Positions 60,137-64,000 of a stretch of 64,000 bases of DNA are shown here, piece after piece. Position numbers and translations under genes: made by a program. Source of the stretch: Paenibacillus albiflavus (lineage in GTDB: Bacteria > Bacillota > Bacilli > Paenibacillales > NBRC-103111). The notes beneath the pieces were generated by a model. That model was given only the letters and a program-made list of their open reading frames with translations. It searched no databases and was not told the DNA's origin. How positions within the stretch are numbered: the first letter of the stretch is position 1; every line of letters begins with the position of its first letter. The stretch spans positions 167,153 through 231,152 of the forward strand of contig NZ_SKFG01000003.1 of assembly GCF_004344915.1 (NCBI RefSeq), given 5' to 3'.

Positions 60137-61158
60137 GAATTAATGCCATTATCGTACGGATTATCAAGCAATTCTTGAACGACAAACGTACACTCGCACT
60201 GATGATGTTAGCTCCCCTCTTGATCCTCTGGCTTCTCTCACTTGTGTTCAAGGGTGATACCTACGAGCCTCGAATCGGAGCCGTTAATGTGCCAGCGCCT
60301 TTCATTCAAATCCTAGAGTCCAAAGGAGCAAGAGTCACCACTCTGAGTGATGCAGATGCTGATCAAAAGCTTGATACATATGAAATCGATGCGATTATTC
60401 GTGCAACAGCTGGAGCGCCCGAGATCACGCTGGAAGGCAGTGACCCGACCGTAAGTAAAGCTGTCTTATTATTACTTCAACAAGCATATGAAGAAAATAA
60501 TACAGGTGGAGTCCAGAATCGGCAGCTTACAATCAATTATTTACATGGATCAGCTGATATGGCTTCATTCGATAATTTTGGACCGGTCTTAATCGGCTTC
60601 TTCATTTTTTTCTTTGTCTTTCTAATTGCGGGGATCTCATTCCTTCGTGAGCGAAGTGAGGGAACACTTGAGCGACTCATGGCATCCCCACTCCGACATT
60701 ATGAAATTGTGTTAGGCTATGTCACAGGATTCGGTATTTTTACGATTATTCAATCCTCGCTTGTCACATGGTTTGCTACACAAATTTTAGATATTAATAT
60801 GGTGGGCTCTTTTTGGACACTGCTTCTCATCACAACGCTATTAGCTATAACGGCATTGACGCTGGGGACGCTCATTTCAACATTTGCTAGCTCAGAGTTT
60901 CAGATGATCCAATTCATACCGATTATTATCGTCCCTCAGATTTTCTTCTCAGGACTATTTAATCTGGAGACGATGAACAGCTTTCTTCGATCGATTGGAT
61001 TGATTACACCGCTCCGATACGGTGCTGATGCTCTGCGTGAAATCATGATCCGTGGCAAGGGCTGGAGCGTCATATGGCCGGATGCACTCGTTCTAGCAGG
61101 GTTCTCTCTTCTCTTTATGTTGCTGAACTTGCTCGTATTGCGCAAGCATCGCAAGTAA
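60133..61158 (+). CDS. ABC-2 type permease
   Basis: 341 aa. N-terminal helix, external domain (about 40-140), then five helices with the coupling region 'RERSEGTLERLMASPLRHYE' and conserved 'SGLFNLETMNSFLRSI' and 'PLRYGADALREI'. GTG start inside the ATPase gene end. Exporter with unknown substrate; neighbours give no hint beyond the adjacent MFS pump. Confidence 0.9.
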   Translation: MRINAIIVRIIKQFLNDKRTLALMMLAPLLILWLLSLVFKGDTYEPRIGAVNVPAPFIQILESKGARVTTLSDADADQKLDTYEIDAIIRATAGAPEITLEGSDPTVSKAVLLLLQQAYEENNTGGVQNRQLTINYLHGSADMASFDNFGPVLIGFFIFFFVFLIAGISFLRERSEGTLERLMASPLRHYEIVLGYVTGFGIFTIIQSSLVTWFATQILDINMVGSFWTLLLITTLLAITALTLGTLISTFASSEFQMIQFIPIIIVPQIFFSGLFNLETMNSFLRSIGLITPLRYGADALREIMIRGKGWSVIWPDALVLAGFSLLFMLLNLLVLRKHRK

Positions 61159-61181
61159 TCGAATAACACGTATGAAATAAC

Positions 61182-61236
61182 GAAGAGGCTCTCTCTTAAG
61201 CATAAATTACTGCCTAGGAGAAAGCCTCTATTTATT
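61182..61236. terminator. Bidirectional terminator between ABC permease and MFS genes
   Basis: Stem AGAGGCT-TCTC / GAGA-AGCCTCT (61184-61229), moderate T-runs on both sides. Confidence 0.7.
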
Positions 61237-61255
61237 GTGTCAATCCTTATCTTGA

Positions 61256-62455
61256 CTACTGTACCGAATTATTCAAGCCGCCACTTGCTTTACGATCTGC
61301 AAGAACGAACCTGCCCACCAAATATACAGCACCTACGCAAAGAATGGCGCCTGCAATATACGGAAGCGAGCTGTTTAACGCGAATAAAGCTCCTCCAAAC
61401 AACGGCCCTAGAATTCTACCAAGTGAATCCATTGATGAATTGAGTCCTGTTGTTACCCCTTGGTCTACAGTTGTTTTCTGTGTTAGCAAGGAAGTTACAC
61501 ATGGCCTGATGAGGGCATTACCCGCTCCAAATACAGCTAAGAAGGCTGCCGCAGTCCATACGCTTGTGGAGAACAAGATTAGAACAAAGCCGAGTGCTGA
61601 TAGCAGTAAGCCGATTACAATAACGCGCTGCTCAGTGCCTGGCTTCACGTATTTCCGAATGACGCCACCTTGAATAAGAGCACCTACAATACCGCTGACG
61701 AGAAACATTTTACCAATGTCCCCTGGTGTTGCGCCGATTCGTTCCATTTGGAAATACTGCAATGTGCCTTCAAGTCCAGCGAGCGTGAATGTTACAAAGA
61801 ACGATAATACGTACAAGTATTTAAGCGATCCTTGGAAAGCAGTCCAACGGGATACTTTCTTACCTGTCGCCGATGCAGCTTGTCTGCGTTTCTCTACAGG
61901 CAAGGATTCCTTCAAAACAATAAAGGCGAACAAGAATGTCACGACAGCAAGAGCGGCAGATATAAAGAACGGCAGCTGCAAATTAACCTCACCAAGCAAG
62001 CCGCCAAGCGCAGGACCAAAAATAAATCCAAGGCCGATCGACATTCCCACGATTCCCATACCTTTAGTTCGATTCTCAGCAGATGTGATATCTGCAACAT
62101 AAGCTACGGCACAAGCAGTCGCCGCACCTGAGAACAATCCACCCAGAATACGTGCGATATACATCATCCATAAATGCTCGAACCCAATCCCAAACAAGAA
62201 GAACGACACTGCATAACCCATCAAGCCAATTAGAATTAGCGGTCTTCGGCCAATTCGATCAGACAGAGATCCCCAGATCGGAGACATCAGAAAAGATGAG
62301 AGTGAATAAACCGACAATAACATAAAATTGTGATACTGGTTACTTTCACCAGTACCTGTGCCCAGAACAGCAAGCGGCATAACTGGAATAATGATTCCGA
62401 AGCCAATAAATATCGTCATGAGCAGCAACGCAATAACTCCAAGTTGCTTATTCAC
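61256..62455 (-). CDS. MFS drug efflux transporter (DHA1 family)
   Basis: 399 aa, 12 membrane helices. The DHA1 signatures are visible: 'GSLSDRIGRRPLILIG' (motif A), 'RILGGLFSGAATACAVAYVA' and 'GLGFIFGPALGGLLG' (motif C). TetA/NorA-like proton-drug antiporter, substrate unknown. GTG start at 62455 with AGGAGG 9 nt upstream. A three-copy 9-bp tandem repeat lies about 70 bp upstream. Divergent neighbours are absent, so it is monocistronic. Confidence 0.9.
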   Translation of the reverse strand: MNKQLGVIALLLMTIFIGFGIIIPVMPLAVLGTGTGESNQYHNFMLLSVYSLSSFLMSPIWGSLSDRIGRRPLILIGLMGYAVSFFLFGIGFEHLWMMYIARILGGLFSGAATACAVAYVADITSAENRTKGMGIVGMSIGLGFIFGPALGGLLGEVNLQLPFFISAALAVVTFLFAFIVLKESLPVEKRRQAASATGKKVSRWTAFQGSLKYLYVLSFFVTFTLAGLEGTLQYFQMERIGATPGDIGKMFLVSGIVGALIQGGVIRKYVKPGTEQRVIVIGLLLSALGFVLILFSTSVWTAAAFLAVFGAGNALIRPCVTSLLTQKTTVDQGVTTGLNSSMDSLGRILGPLFGGALFALNSSLPYIAGAILCVGAVYLVGRFVLADRKASGGLNNSVQ

Positions 62456-62525
62456 TTATGTATTCCTCCTAGTGTGCATTAAATTTATCTTTTCATAGTA
62501 CCACACGATTATTGTGAAATAAAAT

Positions 62526-62552
62526 GTGATGTATGTGATGTATGTGATGTAT
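62526..62552. repeat. Tandem repeat, three perfect 9-bp units
   Basis: GTGATGTAT repeated three times, directly upstream of the MFS gene promoter region. It may be simple slippage or an operator array. Confidence 0.85.
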
Positions 62553-62744
62553 GTCATAAATTTTACAATTCTTTGGCTATGTTAAAGGAAAAGGTTGATT
62601 TACAACGTTAAGGAATCGGCTGCGTATGCAAGATTTTATTCAAAACGTGCGCTAGTTCAAATTTTTTTGAATATCGCTAAAACCTTGTTATATATAGCTT
62701 CAATCAATTGTGCATAAAAACCTGTATATAGATTAAATAAAGAA

Positions 62745-62790
62745 AAAACACTTAAAACATTGATATAACGATGTTTTAAGTGTTTTATTG
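62745..62790. terminator. Bidirectional terminator in the 62456-62939 gap
   Basis: 16-bp perfect stem AAAACACTTAAAACAT (62745-62760) / ATGTTTTAAGTGTTTT (62771-62786), A/T-runs on both sides. It ends the GNAT gene transcript on the minus strand. Apart from this, the tandem repeat and the IS-end-like copy, I see nothing in this gap. Confidence 0.8.
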
Positions 62791-62820
62791 TGTCCCCAAA
62801 CTTTCATTTGGGAACGTTAT
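62791..62820. repeat. IS-end-like direct repeat, copy 1
   Basis: Starts TGTCCCCAAA and contains TTTGGGAACGTTAT. It matches copy 2 at 63521-63550 in 24 of 30 positions in the same orientation. A short CCCAAA/TTTGGG stem is included. Confidence 0.65.
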
Positions 62821-62939
62821 TTAGGTTTGTTTTGTATACGCTATAAATCCATATTTCACTAAAGCACCCCGTTAGTAAAACAAGAACGCTTATGAAACAA
62901 TCGCGCCCTTTTATAGAAATAAGCTCCATTTTTATATAC

Positions 62940-63386
62940 TCAGACACATTTTTCAGGTATGTACAACCGCATGAAAAGATAATCATTCTCTATGGTGTCT
63001 GATATTTCAAATCCTATGTTACTCCAAAATTTTTGTGCGGATATATGTTCTAGATGAACTGGTACGGAAATTCTACTTGCATTGTATTCTTTCTGCAAAT
63101 ATTCAATACAAAGCCTAGCTGCTGCTGTTCCATAGCCTCTTTTTTGAAAACGGTTATCTATCATAAAATTTATGATTTGGGGGTTATTATCGCCAATATA
63201 CATTGAAACATAGCCTACCATCACATTATCGGCATAAATTGCAAAGGGGCGTGAATCATCATACGACACCCAGGCTTCAGCCAAAGACCACGCTACAGGG
63301 TCTACAAAGTCCACATTGCTTTCAGTTGTATGCAAGTTTAAACATTCTACATAATTGTCCTTATTAATTTTTCTTAACTCTACCAT
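62940..63386 (-). CDS. GNAT-family N-acetyltransferase
   Basis: 148 aa. GNAT core with 'VGYVSMYIG' and the acetyl-CoA loop 'NRFQKRGYGTAAARL', ending 'ISAQKFWSNIGFEI'. Similar in layout to BltD/PaiA-type polyamine acetyltransferases, but the substrate is not assigned. ATG at 63386 has GGAAGGTG upstream. Codon use and AT content differ from the rest of the window, and direct copies of a candidate IS end flank the gene, so horizontal acquisition is likely. Confidence 0.85.
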   Translation of the reverse strand: MVELRKINKDNYVECLNLHTTESNVDFVDPVAWSLAEAWVSYDDSRPFAIYADNVMVGYVSMYIGDNNPQIINFMIDNRFQKRGYGTAAARLCIEYLQKEYNASRISVPVHLEHISAQKFWSNIGFEISDTIENDYLFMRLYIPEKCV

Positions 63387-63520
63387 AGAAATATCACCTT
63401 CCAAATATAGTTATTCTAAAAAGTGGAATTAACAAATAAATCTTTATAGGCGCATTGCACCACTTTATTATTATAGCATTTGAACAGAGTAAGGTATTGT
63501 CCTTTTTCTATTAATTAAAA

Positions 63521-63550
63521 TGTCCCCAAAGCGTCGTTTGGTAACATTAT
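63521..63550. repeat. IS-end-like direct repeat, copy 2
   Basis: TGTCCCCAAA followed by TTTGGTAACATTAT; 24 of 30 positions equal to copy 1. It lies 112 bp beyond the transposase stop codon, a plausible position for a terminal repeat. Apart from it, the 275-bp gap 63387-63661 shows only AT-rich sequence. Confidence 0.65.
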
Positions 63551-63661
63551 AAAATGCCATTGCCCCAGTATTTTTTAAATCCGTATATATTTGACAGGAC
63601 TCCTTATTGTACTAAGGGATTGCATTATTAATTTCTTATAAAAAACGAATAATCTTGGCTC

Positions 63662-64000
63662 TTAGAATGCAAAGTTTCTCAGTCGCAACTTATCTGCCGT
63701 TTCCCAAGTTCCATAAACACTTGCCAAGATAAGCATTTGCTTTTTCTTGCTCAAATCGCTTTCCATTTTTCTATTGTCGAGGAATTGAAACCACACTAAA
63801 TAAAGTTGTAAATATTTCGTAGAAACACCATTAAAACGACTTATCCATTTCTTTAAACGGGAATGGTAATTATTAATATTATTGAGGTGAAAGATGCCTT
63901 TCTTTATATATTCTTTATTACTTCCGTTTATGATAACGTGTTCCACATCGTTATTTGACGTATAAGACTTGTAAGAATTGTGAGCATCGGAAATAAGCAC
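63662..64000 (-). mobile_element. IS1595-family (ISXO2-like) transposase, C-terminal part
   Basis: The frame is open to the right edge, so only the C-terminal 112 residues are seen. 'LISDAHNSYKSY' supplies the second catalytic Asp, and 'FHLNNINNYHSRLKKWISRF' followed by 'NGVSTKYLQLYLVWFQF' is the hallmark C-terminal block of IS1595 transposases. The zinc-ribbon N-terminus and first Asp lie outside. No frameshift is visible in this part. Confidence 0.9.

Noticed and set aside
62804..62986. 60-aa minus-strand frame overlapping the GNAT 3' end
   Set aside because: It overlaps the GNAT coding region in another frame, spans the IS-end-like repeat and has no good binding site.
1..64000. CRISPR arrays, rRNA, tRNA, prophage
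   Set aside because: All gaps are short and were read on both strands; no regular direct-repeat arrays, cloverleaf-like sequences or phage genes were seen.

Overview
The window is a chromosomal segment of a low-to-medium GC, spore-forming Firmicute, most likely Paenibacillaceae. This rests on gene order and families: the ylo block (yloA-yloB-yloC-remA-gmk-rpoZ-coaBC-priA), ylbF/ylbG, ylaN/ftsW, acsA/acuA/acuC, CcpA, CotF-like coat proteins and strong AGGAGG ribosome binding sites. Nearly all of it is core genome. The only clear mobile DNA is at the right edge, after about 62.5 kb, where base composition turns AT-rich and an IS1595-type transposase runs off the window. I saw no rRNA, tRNA, CRISPR array or prophage.

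Layout. 1-10.6 kb: primosome, CoA, nucleotide and methionine genes on the minus strand, then divergent RqcH/YloA. 10.6-13.7 kb: CapA-like lipoprotein, GalU and a PHP phosphoesterase. 13.9-16.5 kb: YlbG, an asparaginase, YlbF and small proteins. 16.6-24 kb: M20 amidohydrolase, YugN-like protein, FtsW, Asp23-like protein, YlaN, a histidine-less HPr-like protein, a TVP38-family membrane protein and a GAF-GGDEF cyclase. 24-27.5 kb: rpsD with a structured leader, HelD, and a promoter-to-terminator unit that may be a small RNA. 27.7-34.7 kb: PBP1A and acetate metabolism (acsA, acuA, acuC; no acuB). 34.7-38.2 kb: an asymmetric heterodimeric ABC exporter. 38.4-44.6 kb: MTA/SAH nucleosidase, CcpA, a zinc-ribbon protein, PTS enzyme I and a GlcNAc-type EIICBA. 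44.6-45.5 kb: spore coat operon. 45.5-51 kb: a coupled aroK-crcB-crcB-aroA-C39 protease-CoA-binding operon and gndA. 51-57.2 kb: an LnrJKLMN-like two-component/ABC efflux module with a 41-bp dyad in its divergent promoter. 57.2-62.5 kb: YktB, a secreted repeat protein, two ABC-2 genes and an MFS pump. 62.5-64 kb: GNAT gene and IS1595 transposase.

The most unusual signal is not a protein. A roughly 95-nt element built of two stem-loops occurs in three near-complete copies (19564-19663, 24836-24930 reverse, 38276-38376) and three partial copies (10604-10630, 13791-13834, 20212-20240). Every copy sits directly after the T-tract of an intrinsic terminator, always in the same orientation relative to the terminated gene. 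I recognise no named family for it. It could be a terminator-targeted miniature mobile element or a post-terminator regulatory element; two copies carry promoter-like hexamers pointing back into the terminator.

Other points worth checking: the 41-bp dyad between the lnr-like genes, the strong orphan promoter and terminator at 27360-27527, the HPr-like protein that lost His15 but keeps the Ser46 region, an AroA with an altered glyphosate loop, a Glu for Asp change in the RqcH key motif, terminators that contain the 3' end of their own gene (rpoZ, ccpA, ptsI), and a GNAT gene flanked by direct copies of a candidate IS end. Starts were re-chosen from ribosome binding sites where the longest reading frame was not convincing.
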